Source of the DNA: Streptomyces sp. S465
Lineage (GTDB): Bacteria > Actinomycetota > Actinomycetes > Streptomycetales > Streptomycetaceae
Direction: 5' to 3'
Length of the DNA: 64,000 nucleotides
Assembly: GCF_026898115.1 (NCBI RefSeq)
Contig: NZ_CP114036.1
Span: forward strand, 8,798,001-8,862,000
Below the pieces are notes generated by a model. That model did not search any database. It worked only from the letters and a program-made list of their open reading frames with translations, and was not told where the DNA came from. Position numbers and translations under genes: made by a program. Shown here one piece after another: positions 32,546 to 40,407 of this stretch (within the stretch, counting starts at the first letter, position 1; each line of letters starts with the position of its first letter).

Positions 32546-33418
32546 ATGACCGACACCGTCATCCGGGTGAACGACCTGAGCCTGCGCTACCGGGGCGCCG
32601 ACCGGCGCGCCCTGGACGAGGTCTCCTTCGACGTGGCCAGAGGGGAGGTACTCGGCATCCTGGGCCCCACCGGGGCGGGCAAGTCGACGCTGCTCAAGTG
32701 CCTGGCCGGGGTCATTCCGCACTACGAGCACGACAGCGCCCACCGTGGCACGGTCGAGGTGCTCGGACACTCCGTGGCCGAACGCGGCTCACTGGCCGAG
32801 GTGGTGGCCGACGTCGGACTCGTCCTCCAGGACCCCGAGGTCCAGTTGGTCAACACCACCGTCCGGGAGGAACTCGCCTGGGGCATGGAGAACCGCGGCA
32901 CACCCGTGGCGGAGATCCACCGCAGGCTGGCGCGGTCCGCCGGACTGTTCGGCGTGGAGCGGCTGCTGGACCGCTTCACCCACGCCCTGTCCGGCGGTGA
33001 GAAGCAACGCACCGTCGTCGCCGCGACGTACTGCCTCGGCCCGCAGGTCATGCTGCTGGACGAGCCGACCTCGGAACTCGACCCGGCGGGCACCGAAAGC
33101 GTGCTCCAGGCCGTGCGGGTGCTGGCCCGGGAGGGCGTCACCGTCGTCGTGGTGGAGCACAAGGTCGAGGAGCTCGCCCAGTACGCCGACCGTCTGATGG
33201 TCCTCGACCAGGGCCGGGTGACCGCACTGGGCACCCCGCGGGAGGTCTTCACCGGCGAGCACGCGCCCTACCGGCCCCAGGTGCTGGAGGTGGCGCTGCG
33301 CCTGCGCGACCTCGGCCGCTGGTCCCCGGCCCAGCTGCCGCTGACCGTCGACGACGCGGTGGCCGCGTGGCGGCCGGCCGCCGGCGCCGCGAGCGCCGTG
33401 ACCGGGAAGGAGGAGTGA
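32546..33418 (+). CDS. ecfA1: ECF transporter ATPase A1
   Basis: 290 aa. Walker A GPTGAGKST, Q-loop LVLQDPEVQL, signature LSGGEKQR, Walker B VMLLDEPTSELDPAG and a switch His in VEHK. The LVLQDPE(V/D) Q-loop is diagnostic of ECF ATPases. GGAGGG precedes ATG, which is 3 nt after the T-component stop. Partner of the following ATPase. Confidence 0.94.
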   Translation: MTDTVIRVNDLSLRYRGADRRALDEVSFDVARGEVLGILGPTGAGKSTLLKCLAGVIPHYEHDSAHRGTVEVLGHSVAERGSLAEVVADVGLVLQDPEVQLVNTTVREELAWGMENRGTPVAEIHRRLARSAGLFGVERLLDRFTHALSGGEKQRTVVAATYCLGPQVMLLDEPTSELDPAGTESVLQAVRVLAREGVTVVVVEHKVEELAQYADRLMVLDQGRVTALGTPREVFTGEHAPYRPQVLEVALRLRDLGRWSPAQLPLTVDDAVAAWRPAAGAASAVTGKEE

Positions 33419-33420
33419 CC

Positions 33421-34257
33421 ATGGAACCCGGCGTCGCCGTGGACGTGCGGAACGTCGAGCACGTCTACGCGGGAGGCGTACGCGCCCTCGCGGGCGTCTC
33501 CCTGAGCATCGAGCAGGGCGAGTTCGTCGCGATCATCGGAAAGAACGGCTCGGGCAAGACGACCCTGGCCAAGCACCTCAACGGGCTGTTGCGACCGACC
33601 AACAAGGACGGCGCGGTGCTGGTGCGGGAGTCGGAGAGTGACACCTTCAGCACCCGTGACCGGCCGCTGCACCGCATCGCGCCGGTCGTCGGATACGTCT
33701 TCCAGAACCCCGATCGGCAGATCTTCCACGACACCTGCCGGGAGGAACTGGAGTACGGCCCGCGCAACATCGGCATCCCCGCCGGCCTGCTGGCCGAGCG
33801 GGTCGCCGAGACGCTCGCCGCGGTCGGCCTGCCGGGCCGCGAGGAGACCAACCCCGTGCACATGAGCCGCGGCGAGCGACAGCGATTGGCCATCGCGGCG
33901 ACGCTGGTGATGGGCCCGCAGGTGGCCATCGTCGACGAGCCGACGACCGGGCAGGACCGTCACGAGGCCCGGCTGATCCTGGACTACCTCGCCCAGTACC
34001 ACGCTTCGGGCCGCACCGTGGTGGCCGTCTCGCACGACATGGCGCTCGTGGCCGAGTACGCCACCCGCATCGTCGCCATGCGGGAGGGCCGGGTCCTCGC
34101 CGACGGACCGCCACGGCAGGTCTTCGCCAGGCCCGAGGTGCTGGAGTCCACCAACATCCGCCCGCCACAGGTGACCGTGCTCGGCGCGCGGCTGGGCCAC
34201 CCCGGACTGCTGACCGTGGACGAAGCGGTGACCGCCCTGGCCGGGGGTGACCAGTGA
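33421..34257 (+). CDS. ecfA2: ECF transporter ATPase A2
   Basis: 278 aa from ATG 33421 with GGAGGAG upstream; the frame is open earlier but only within the A1 tail. Walker A GKNGSGKTT, Q-loop YVFQNPDRQIF, Walker B VAIVDEPTTGQD and switch His in VSHD are normal. The signature reads MSRGERQR, where LSGGQ(K/R)QR is usual; the Ser-Arg variant is seen in some EcfA2 proteins. Completes a full S-T-A-A importer. Confidence 0.93.
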   Translation: MEPGVAVDVRNVEHVYAGGVRALAGVSLSIEQGEFVAIIGKNGSGKTTLAKHLNGLLRPTNKDGAVLVRESESDTFSTRDRPLHRIAPVVGYVFQNPDRQIFHDTCREELEYGPRNIGIPAGLLAERVAETLAAVGLPGREETNPVHMSRGERQRLAIAATLVMGPQVAIVDEPTTGQDRHEARLILDYLAQYHASGRTVVAVSHDMALVAEYATRIVAMREGRVLADGPPRQVFARPEVLESTNIRPPQVTVLGARLGHPGLLTVDEAVTALAGGDQ

Positions 34258-34288
34258 CCCGGCACGGGCCGACCCCGCCGACGGCTCG

Positions 34289-34378
34289 GACCGGAAAGAA
34301 CACGTGGACCGGAAGGAACACGCGGACCAGGAAGAACGCATGGACCGGACAGAACACACGGACCGGAAGGGTCACAAC
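34289..34378 (+). repeat. Five 18-bp tandem units before the epimerase start
   Basis: Units start at 34289, 34307, 34325, 34343 and 34361, each a variant of GACCGGAAGGAACACGCG. In frame from GTG 34247 they would encode DRKEHV, DRKEHA, DQEERM, DRTEHT and DRKGHN. Each contains a purine-rich GGAAGG-like ribosome site; the last one serves ATG 34382. Confidence 0.9.
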
Positions 34379-34381
34379 GCC

Positions 34382-35386
34382 ATGAGTACGCGCATCGCGG
34401 TGACCGGCGCCGGTGGATTCGTCATGAGCGTCTTCATCCGCCACCACCTGCGGCACCACCCGGACGCCGAGGTGCTCGCCCTCGACATCACCGAACCGGA
34501 CGAGGACCTGAGGGCCTACCTGGCGGATGTCGCCGCCCGCGTCGAGTTCCGGCGCTGCGACGTGCGCGACGCCTCCACCGTCACCGAACTGCTGACGGGG
34601 TACCGGCCGCGGGCGGTGGTCCACGGCGCGACGGTCACGCACGTGCCGCGGTGGGAGCGGGAGGACCCCGGCCGCTTCCTGGACGTCAACGTCATGGGCA
34701 CCTCCGCCGTACTCGACGCGGCCCGGCGCACCCCGTCCGTCCAGCGCGTCGTCCACATCAGCAGCGCGGCCGTCTACGGCGCGGGCACCCCGGGCCGGGA
34801 GGACCCGCAGGACGAGGACACCCCGCTGGTACCGGACGAGATGTACGGCGTCAGCAAGGTGAGCAGCGAGCTGGTGGCCCGGCGCTTCGCCGACCTCTAC
34901 GGACTCGCCGTGCCGATCGTGCGCTTCACCAAGGTGTTCGGCCCCATGGAGCGCCCGACGTCCTCCCGGACCGCCATGTCCCTGCCGTACCACCTGGCCC
35001 GCGCGGCCGCCGCCGGCCGGCCGCTCACGGTCACCCCGCGCACCCTGCGGGCCGCCGGGGACTGGATCAGCGCGGTGGACGTCGCCGACGCCCTCGACCG
35101 CCTGTGCGCCGGAACCGGCCCCGGGGCCGCCGTCCTCAACCTGGCCTCCGGGTCCCTCACCCCGGTGCCGGAACTGGTGGACCTGTTCGGCACGACGGTG
35201 GTCACCGGCACCGGTGCGGAGGCCGTCGACATGGACCCGCTGCCGCGCACCGGGAAGAACGGGACCTACGCGATCCACCGGGCGGCCGACCTCCTCGGCT
35301 GGCGCCCGCGTGATCTGCGGCGCCAGGTGGCCGAGTACCGCGACTGGGCCGTGTCCCACCGTGACACCCCGGCGCTCCGCGCCTGA
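34382..35386 (+). CDS. NAD-dependent nucleotide-sugar epimerase/dehydratase
   Basis: 334 aa from ATG 34382, four bases after the repeat block; GGAAGGG about 10 nt upstream supports it. GTG 34247, overlapping the A2 stop, would add 45 residues, mostly charged hexapeptide repeats, and cannot be excluded. NAD motif GAGGFVM (third Gly is Met), SSAAVYG and catalytic Y-G-V-S-K are present. Could act on a sugar or uronic acid delivered by the ECF importer, like uronate dehydrogenases and hexose epimerases of this fold. Sits between importer and sialidase-like gene. Confidence 0.85.
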   Translation: MSTRIAVTGAGGFVMSVFIRHHLRHHPDAEVLALDITEPDEDLRAYLADVAARVEFRRCDVRDASTVTELLTGYRPRAVVHGATVTHVPRWEREDPGRFLDVNVMGTSAVLDAARRTPSVQRVVHISSAAVYGAGTPGREDPQDEDTPLVPDEMYGVSKVSSELVARRFADLYGLAVPIVRFTKVFGPMERPTSSRTAMSLPYHLARAAAAGRPLTVTPRTLRAAGDWISAVDVADALDRLCAGTGPGAAVLNLASGSLTPVPELVDLFGTTVVTGTGAEAVDMDPLPRTGKNGTYAIHRAADLLGWRPRDLRRQVAEYRDWAVSHRDTPALRA

Positions 35387-35496
35387 CCCGGCGAACCCGG
35401 CACCCGGCACCCGGCACAGCGCCACGGCTCACAGCTGCACACCGCGACACACCGCGACACAGAGCGACATACGACAGAAGAAGAGAGGACCCCACC

Positions 35497-36672
35497 GTGC
35501 ACCAGGGCACGCTGACCGCACCCCGCATCCTCGTGCGTCCGCGGCAGGCTCGTTATCAGGACGCCTTCCGCACCTGGCAGGGCATCCCGTCCGTCGAACG
35601 CACCCCCGGCGGGCGGCTGTACGCCAACTGGTACTCCGGGATGGACACCGAGACAGGCGGCAACTTCGTCGTGGTCACCACGAGCGACGACAACGGCGAC
35701 ACCTGGGACGGGCCCCGGTACGTCGTCGAACACGACGACCCCGAGGTACGCGTCTACGATCCCTGCCTGTGGCTCGACCCCCTCGGCCGCCTGTGGCTGA
35801 CCTGGAACCAGAGCCGCGACTTCTTCGACGGACGGGTCGGCGTCTGGGTCTCCACCAGCGCGAACCCCGATGCCGACGAGCCCACTTGGAGCGCGCCACG
35901 ACGCATCGCCAACGGCCTGATGATGAACAAACCGACCGTCACCGCCACCGGGGAATGGCTCGTTCCGGCGGCGATCTGGGCCTGCCACCCGCCGACCGAG
36001 CGGCACGGGCTGGAGGCGGAGATGTTCTCCAACGTGTACGCGTCCACCGACCAGGGCACCACGTTCGAGCTGCGGGGCAGCGCGGACGTCCCCAACCGCA
36101 GCTTCGATGAGCACATGATCGTCGAACGCCGCGACGGCACGCTGTGGATGCTGGTCCGCTGCTTCGACGGCATCGGCGAGAGCTTCTCCACGGACGGCGG
36201 CCGGACCTGGTCACCCGGGCGCCGTAGCCACATCGACGGACCGTGCTCCCGCTTCCACATCCGACGGCTGACGTCCGGACGGCTGCTGCTCATCAACCAC
36301 TACGGCTTCGCAGAGCGCAGCGACCGCGCGGACATCGAACAACAGGGCAACGTCAAGGCGTGGAAGGGCCGCAGCCACCTCACCGCCCTGCTCAGCGACG
36401 ACGACGGAAGGACCTGGCCGCACCGGCTGCTGCTGGACGAACGCGACGATGTGTCCTATCCGGACGCGGCGGTGGGCGACGACGGCACCATCCATGTCGT
36501 CTACGACCACGACCGCTTCGGCGACCGTGCCATCTACCTGGCGCGGTTCACCGAGGACGACATCCTCGCGGGCCGCCTCCACGACCCGGGGTCGCGGCTG
36601 AGGCTCCTGGTCAACCGTGCCCTCGCGCTCCCCACCGAGGAGGCGGCCCGGCCGGGCGGTCCCGCCGCGTAG
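35497..36672 (+). CDS. Cytoplasmic BNR-repeat protein, sialidase superfamily
   Basis: 391 aa, GTG start with GAGAGGA upstream. At least four Asp-box (S-x-D-x-G-x-T-W) repeats: SDDNGDTW (about 64), STDQGTTF (about 186), STDGGRTW (about 229) and SDDDGRTW (about 303), giving a six-bladed propeller. No signal peptide or membrane anchor, so it acts inside the cell, unlike classical secreted sialidases. The Arg triad cannot be assigned with confidence. It probably acts on a small glycoside or acid imported by the ECF system. Last gene of the co-oriented run. Confidence 0.85.
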   Translation: MHQGTLTAPRILVRPRQARYQDAFRTWQGIPSVERTPGGRLYANWYSGMDTETGGNFVVVTTSDDNGDTWDGPRYVVEHDDPEVRVYDPCLWLDPLGRLWLTWNQSRDFFDGRVGVWVSTSANPDADEPTWSAPRRIANGLMMNKPTVTATGEWLVPAAIWACHPPTERHGLEAEMFSNVYASTDQGTTFELRGSADVPNRSFDEHMIVERRDGTLWMLVRCFDGIGESFSTDGGRTWSPGRRSHIDGPCSRFHIRRLTSGRLLLINHYGFAERSDRADIEQQGNVKAWKGRSHLTALLSDDDGRTWPHRLLLDERDDVSYPDAAVGDDGTIHVVYDHDRFGDRAIYLARFTEDDILAGRLHDPGSRLRLLVNRALALPTEEAARPGGPAA

Positions 36673-36695
36673 GCCGGACACGATGCCACCCGCCG

Positions 36696-37226
36696 TCAGC
36701 CGACCCGCCGGGCCAGCACCTGGCCCGGCCAGGTCCCGGAGCGGAAACCCTCGGTGCGGATGAAGCCGTTGCGCTCGTAGAACGCCACCAGTTCGCCCCC
36801 GCCGCCCGCCCAGCAGTCGACCCGCAACAGGTCCACGCCGGCCCGCCGGGTCTCCTCGGCGGCATGGGCCAGCAGCGCCGCCCCGATGCCCAGACCGGCG
36901 TGCCGCCGGTCGGAGACCAGCAGCCGGACGTACCGCTCGGGTTCTCCGGCCGGCGCGATCGGCATGTGCGGGCTGGGCCCGGAGTCCAGCACCAGGGCCC
37001 CGACCGATGTTCCCGCCAGCTCCGCGAGGTACGGGGTGTTCTCGGTCATGTACCGCTCGACCCGCGCCACTCCGCCGGGCTTCTGTGAGTACGGTGTCGT
37101 GCCCCACTGCTCGGTGTTGCCGCGCTCGTTCATCCAGGCCACCGCCGAGTCGAGCATGTCCAGAACCGCCGGTGCGTCGGCCAGGCTGCCGCGTCTGATC
37201 CGTATGCCGTGCGTGGTGTCGTTCAC
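36696..37226 (-). CDS. GNAT-family N-acetyltransferase
   Basis: 176 aa, GTG start. The acetyl-CoA loop is partly recognisable as DRRHAGLGIGAALLAHA (Q/RxxGxG/A form) followed by FYERNGF. Full-length single GNAT domain, so it should acetylate an amine on a small molecule or protein. Convergent to the sialidase-like gene (23 nt between stops), with no link to it. Substrate unknown. Confidence 0.88.
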   Translation of the reverse strand: MNDTTHGIRIRRGSLADAPAVLDMLDSAVAWMNERGNTEQWGTTPYSQKPGGVARVERYMTENTPYLAELAGTSVGALVLDSGPSPHMPIAPAGEPERYVRLLVSDRRHAGLGIGAALLAHAAEETRRAGVDLLRVDCWAGGGGELVAFYERNGFIRTEGFRSGTWPGQVLARRVG

Positions 37227-37324
37227 GCCGGAAGCCTAGCGGTGCGGTTCGAAGTCGTTCGGGGGTTGACTCCGGAGCCGTAGGCGGAATCCCGTCCCGC
37301 GAAGCCCGCGCACCGCCGGCCGGA

Positions 37325-37357
37325 CGCCTGTGCCGGTGCCGGTGCCGGTGCCGGTTG
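37325..37357. repeat. Short GCCGGT repeat
   Basis: Five consecutive copies of the hexamer TGCCGG/GTGCCG just downstream of the amidohydrolase stop. A slippage-prone run with no coding role. Confidence 0.7.
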
Positions 37358-38257
37358 TCAAAGCCGGTAATAGCGCGCGGCGTTGTCGTGGAAGAGCGCC
37401 ATGCGCTCATCGCGCGAGTAGCCCCGCGTGATCTCCCGGAACGCTGCGAAGATCGTGCCGTAGTCGGAGAACAGCTTGTCCACCGGGAAGTTCGACGCGA
37501 ACATGCACCGGCCCACTCCGAAGCTCTCCAGGGCGGACTCGACGTACGGGCGGATCGATGTGACGGTCCAGTCGTGGTCACCCATACCGAGACCGGAGAT
37601 CTTGCAGGCCACGTTCGGCGCCTGCGCGATCACCCGCATCCCCTCGCGCCAGGCGTCGAAGTGGTCCGGGCCGTCGACCTGCATCCCGGTGTGGTTGAGG
37701 ATGATCTGGACGTCGGGGAACTCGGTGGCGAGTTCGAAGAACTCGCCCATCTGCGGGTAGTACAGCTGGAGGTCGAAGGACAGGCTCCGGGCGGCCAGGG
37801 CACGGAACCCACGCCGCCACTGCGGGGTCCGGCTCACTTCCGGTGCGCTCAGGTAGGTCTTCGCCGGGTCCGGGTGGTAGTTCATCGACTGCCGGATGCC
37901 ACGGAAGTTCGCGTATCGCGCGTGTCCGTCCAGGATGGCCTCCACGTCGGGGGCGGCGAGGTCGGCGTAGCCGACGATGCCGTGCGGGAAGCCGCGCCGG
38001 TCCGCGATCGACTGGAGCCACCGCGTCTCACCGACCGGGTCGCGCGGGTCCCAGCCGACGTCCAGGTGCACCGCCTTGACGAGGTTCTGTCCCGTGGCGT
38101 CGGCGAGGTAGTCGTCCAGAAGGTAGTTGCGCAGCAGATCCTCGTAGGTCCCCCACGCCGCCGGCGCGACCTCGTCGCTCAGCCACGGGTAGTAGTTCTC
38201 CTCCAGGTCCCACAGGTGAAAGTGCGGATCGATGAGCGGAATGCCCTGTTCGGTCAT
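37358..38257 (-). CDS. Amidohydrolase_2-family hydrolase (lactonase-like)
   Basis: 299 aa from ATG 38257 with GAGGAG six bases upstream; the long in-frame extension lies in the control region. Metal-binding start is IDPHFHLWDL (H-x-H), the barrel continues with AVHLDVGW, IILNHTGM (His) and FASNFPVDKL (Asp), as in fuconolactonase/4-sulfomuconolactonase-type metal-dependent hydrolases. It would open a lactone or hydrolyse a C-C/C-N bond in the cytoplasm. Divergent from an RpiR gene with nested palindromes in the gap, so likely co-controlled with the operon that follows. Confidence 0.88.
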   Translation of the reverse strand: MTEQGIPLIDPHFHLWDLEENYYPWLSDEVAPAAWGTYEDLLRNYLLDDYLADATGQNLVKAVHLDVGWDPRDPVGETRWLQSIADRRGFPHGIVGYADLAAPDVEAILDGHARYANFRGIRQSMNYHPDPAKTYLSAPEVSRTPQWRRGFRALAARSLSFDLQLYYPQMGEFFELATEFPDVQIILNHTGMQVDGPDHFDAWREGMRVIAQAPNVACKISGLGMGDHDWTVTSIRPYVESALESFGVGRCMFASNFPVDKLFSDYGTIFAAFREITRGYSRDERMALFHDNAARYYRL

Positions 38258-38561
38258 GTCGAGCTCCTCATCGAGATCGCCGTGGGTGTCACCATCGCCA
38301 TCTTCAGCGGCGGCGACTGCTGAGTGGGCTTTTCCGTGAGCGCGTCGGAGACCGTTGGCGGGCGTGGTGCCGAAGCTCTGGCGATATTCGCCCCCGGAGA
38401 CGGCGACTGTCAACAGTCGGCAGTTGGCGATGCATGTGCTCGTTGCGCGGCCTCACCGTCCGAAGGACTGGCGAAGCGGGTCTTCCTGCAATCGAAATTG
38501 CAATGTAGATTGCGGCAATCGCACTTGCAGATCCGCTGACTCACACCTGGGAGCACGGGGC
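38258..38561. promoter_or_regulatory. Divergent control region with nested palindromes
   Basis: 304 bases, no gene. TGCAAT-CGAA-ATTGCA (38487-38502) is a perfect inverted repeat. It overlaps GCAAT-GTAG-ATTGC (38500-38513) and then ATTGC-G-GCAAT (38509-38519). The block is A/T-rich compared with the rest and is the obvious operator candidate for the RpiR regulator. Confidence 0.75.
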
Positions 38562-39440
38562 GTGCCTGGAGCACCGGACAACGAGATCCTCGACAATGCC
38601 GACACTCAGTGGCTGGGCGACGCCCTGCCCCGCGTACGCCTGTCCAAGGCGCAGTCCCGCGTGGTGGACGTGATCGTCCGCAATCCGCAGCTGGCCTCCT
38701 ACGCGGACATCGCCGAGATCGCCCAGCGGGCCGACGTCAACAACTCCACCGTGGTGCGGGCCGCCCAGACACTGGGGTACCGGGGCTGGCCGGACCTCCA
38801 GCGCGAGCTGCGCGCACGCTACCTGGTGCTGATCTCCACCGAGGAGACGCTCGCCGAGCACGGTGAGCACCGGAGCCCGCTGCACGACGCCCTCACGCAC
38901 GACATCGACAATCTGCGCCAGACCATGGACAACAACACCGCCGCCGAGGCGGAGGCCGCCATCGCCACCCTGGCCGGGGCCACGTCGATCCTGGTGATCG
39001 GTGTCGGGTCCTTCGCCGGTCCGGCCAGTGTCATGGCCCACCTCGGCTCCACCATGGGCTACCCGATCTCCCTGGAGAACCGGGCCGGGGTGCATCTGGC
39101 CAGCGCCGTCAACAGCCTCGGCCCCGGCGACGTCCTCGTGGTCGTCAACATGTGGCGGTCCATGAAGCAGGTCATCGCCGCCGCGGAGGCCGCCGCTGAG
39201 GCCGGTGCCGCGGTGGTGGCCATCACGGACATGCGCCGCGGCCGGCTGGCCACCACCGTGGCCGACCACCTGCTGATCGTGCCGTCGGAAGGCATCTCCT
39301 TCTTCCAGTCCGTCACCGCGGCCACCTCGGTGGTCTACGGCCTGCTGGCCGGGATGCAGGCGGCTCAGCCGGAGCGCAGCCGGGACGCCATCCGCCGCAC
39401 CCAGCAACTGTGGAAGGACCTGGACATCTACCTCGAATAG
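38562..39440 (+). CDS. RpiR-family regulator (HTH plus SIS domain)
   Basis: 292 aa from GTG 38562 (GGGAG upstream); the open frame reaches 38355, but that would run across the palindromes. The N-terminal HTH_6 reads VVDVIVRNPQLASYADIAEIAQRADVNNSTVVRAAQTLGYRGWPDLQRELR (about 36-85). The C-terminal SIS domain (about 120-270) has VIGVGSFAGPASV and the phosphosugar-type Ser/Thr loop. It should respond to a phosphorylated sugar or related ligand. Located between the divergent amidohydrolase and the four-gene operon, which it likely controls. Confidence 0.92.
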   Translation: MPGAPDNEILDNADTQWLGDALPRVRLSKAQSRVVDVIVRNPQLASYADIAEIAQRADVNNSTVVRAAQTLGYRGWPDLQRELRARYLVLISTEETLAEHGEHRSPLHDALTHDIDNLRQTMDNNTAAEAEAAIATLAGATSILVIGVGSFAGPASVMAHLGSTMGYPISLENRAGVHLASAVNSLGPGDVLVVVNMWRSMKQVIAAAEAAAEAGAAVVAITDMRRGRLATTVADHLLIVPSEGISFFQSVTAATSVVYGLLAGMQAAQPERSRDAIRRTQQLWKDLDIYLE

Positions 39441-39519
39441 CGGCTGTCGGACTGCCCCCTGTTCTCCCCAATCCCCCCGGGGTTCCCCGGAATTCCCCTT
39501 CCCCGCGACAGGAGCTCTG

Positions 39520-40407
39520 ATGGACAAGCACATCGCCGTCGTCGGCCTGGGCTCGATGGGCGGCGCCATGGCGTCCGCCCTGCACCAGGCAGGCTGGCAG
39601 GTCTCCGGTTTCGACCCCTCGCCCGCCGCGCGCTCGGCCGCGGAAGCGGGCGGTATCCGCACGGTGGACGACATCGGACACCTGGCGGGAACCCCCTACG
39701 CCGTCCTCTCGCTGCCCTCGGCCCGCGTGGTCGAGGAGACCGTGCCGGCCCTGCTGGCCCGTCCGGGCACGATCGCCATCGTCGACACGACGACATCGGA
39801 GCCGGCCACGAGCGCCTCCCTCGCCTCCCTGGCCGCGGACCAGGGCGCGGCCTTCGTCGACGCGCCGGTCTCGGGCGGGCGTGACGGGGCCGTGGCGGGC
39901 CGGCTGACCGCCTTCGTCGGTGCCACGGCGGCGGCTCTCGACGCGGCCCGGCCCGTCCTCCAGGCCCTGACCGGCGGCCAGTACCAGCACCTCGGGGGCC
40001 CCGGCTCCGGCAATGTGGTCAAGCTGCTCAACAACGTCCTGGCCGCCGCCAATCTGGTCTCCGTCGGGGAGGCCCTCGCCGTCGCCAAGGCGTACGGCGT
40101 GGATCCCGCGGCGGCGGCGGCCGGTATCAGCGGTGCCTCCGGCGGCAGCAAGGTGTCCGCCGCGATGTATCCGAACTGGGTGCTGACCGGCACCCACGAC
40201 TCCGGCTTCGCCCTCGGGCTCATGGCCCGTGACGCCGCCCTCGCCATCGCGATCGCCGCCCAGCGGGGTGAGCGGCCCGACCTGCTGGCCGCGGCGAACC
40301 AGCGCTGGCAGGACGCGCTGGCCACGCTCGGCCCCGGCGCCGACTTCACCGAGATCGCCCGCACCGTCGCCCCCTCTCTCGTCCGCGAAGGAGCCCCCAC
40401 CGCATGA
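39520..40407 (+). CDS. 3-hydroxyisobutyrate/tartronate-semialdehyde reductase-family dehydrogenase
   Basis: 295 aa. NAD motif GLGSMGGAMA (about 9-18), DAPVSGGRDGA, and catalytic Lys in GSGNVVKLLNN, with the substrate-binding helix region intact. The family oxidises beta-hydroxy acids (3-hydroxyisobutyrate, tartronate semialdehyde, 6-phosphogluconate relatives). Its product would be a semialdehyde for the aldehyde dehydrogenase, whose ATG overlaps its stop by 4 nt. Together they form an alcohol-to-acid oxidation pair. Confidence 0.92.
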   Translation: MDKHIAVVGLGSMGGAMASALHQAGWQVSGFDPSPAARSAAEAGGIRTVDDIGHLAGTPYAVLSLPSARVVEETVPALLARPGTIAIVDTTTSEPATSASLASLAADQGAAFVDAPVSGGRDGAVAGRLTAFVGATAAALDAARPVLQALTGGQYQHLGGPGSGNVVKLLNNVLAAANLVSVGEALAVAKAYGVDPAAAAAGISGASGGSKVSAAMYPNWVLTGTHDSGFALGLMARDAALAIAIAAQRGERPDLLAAANQRWQDALATLGPGADFTEIARTVAPSLVREGAPTA

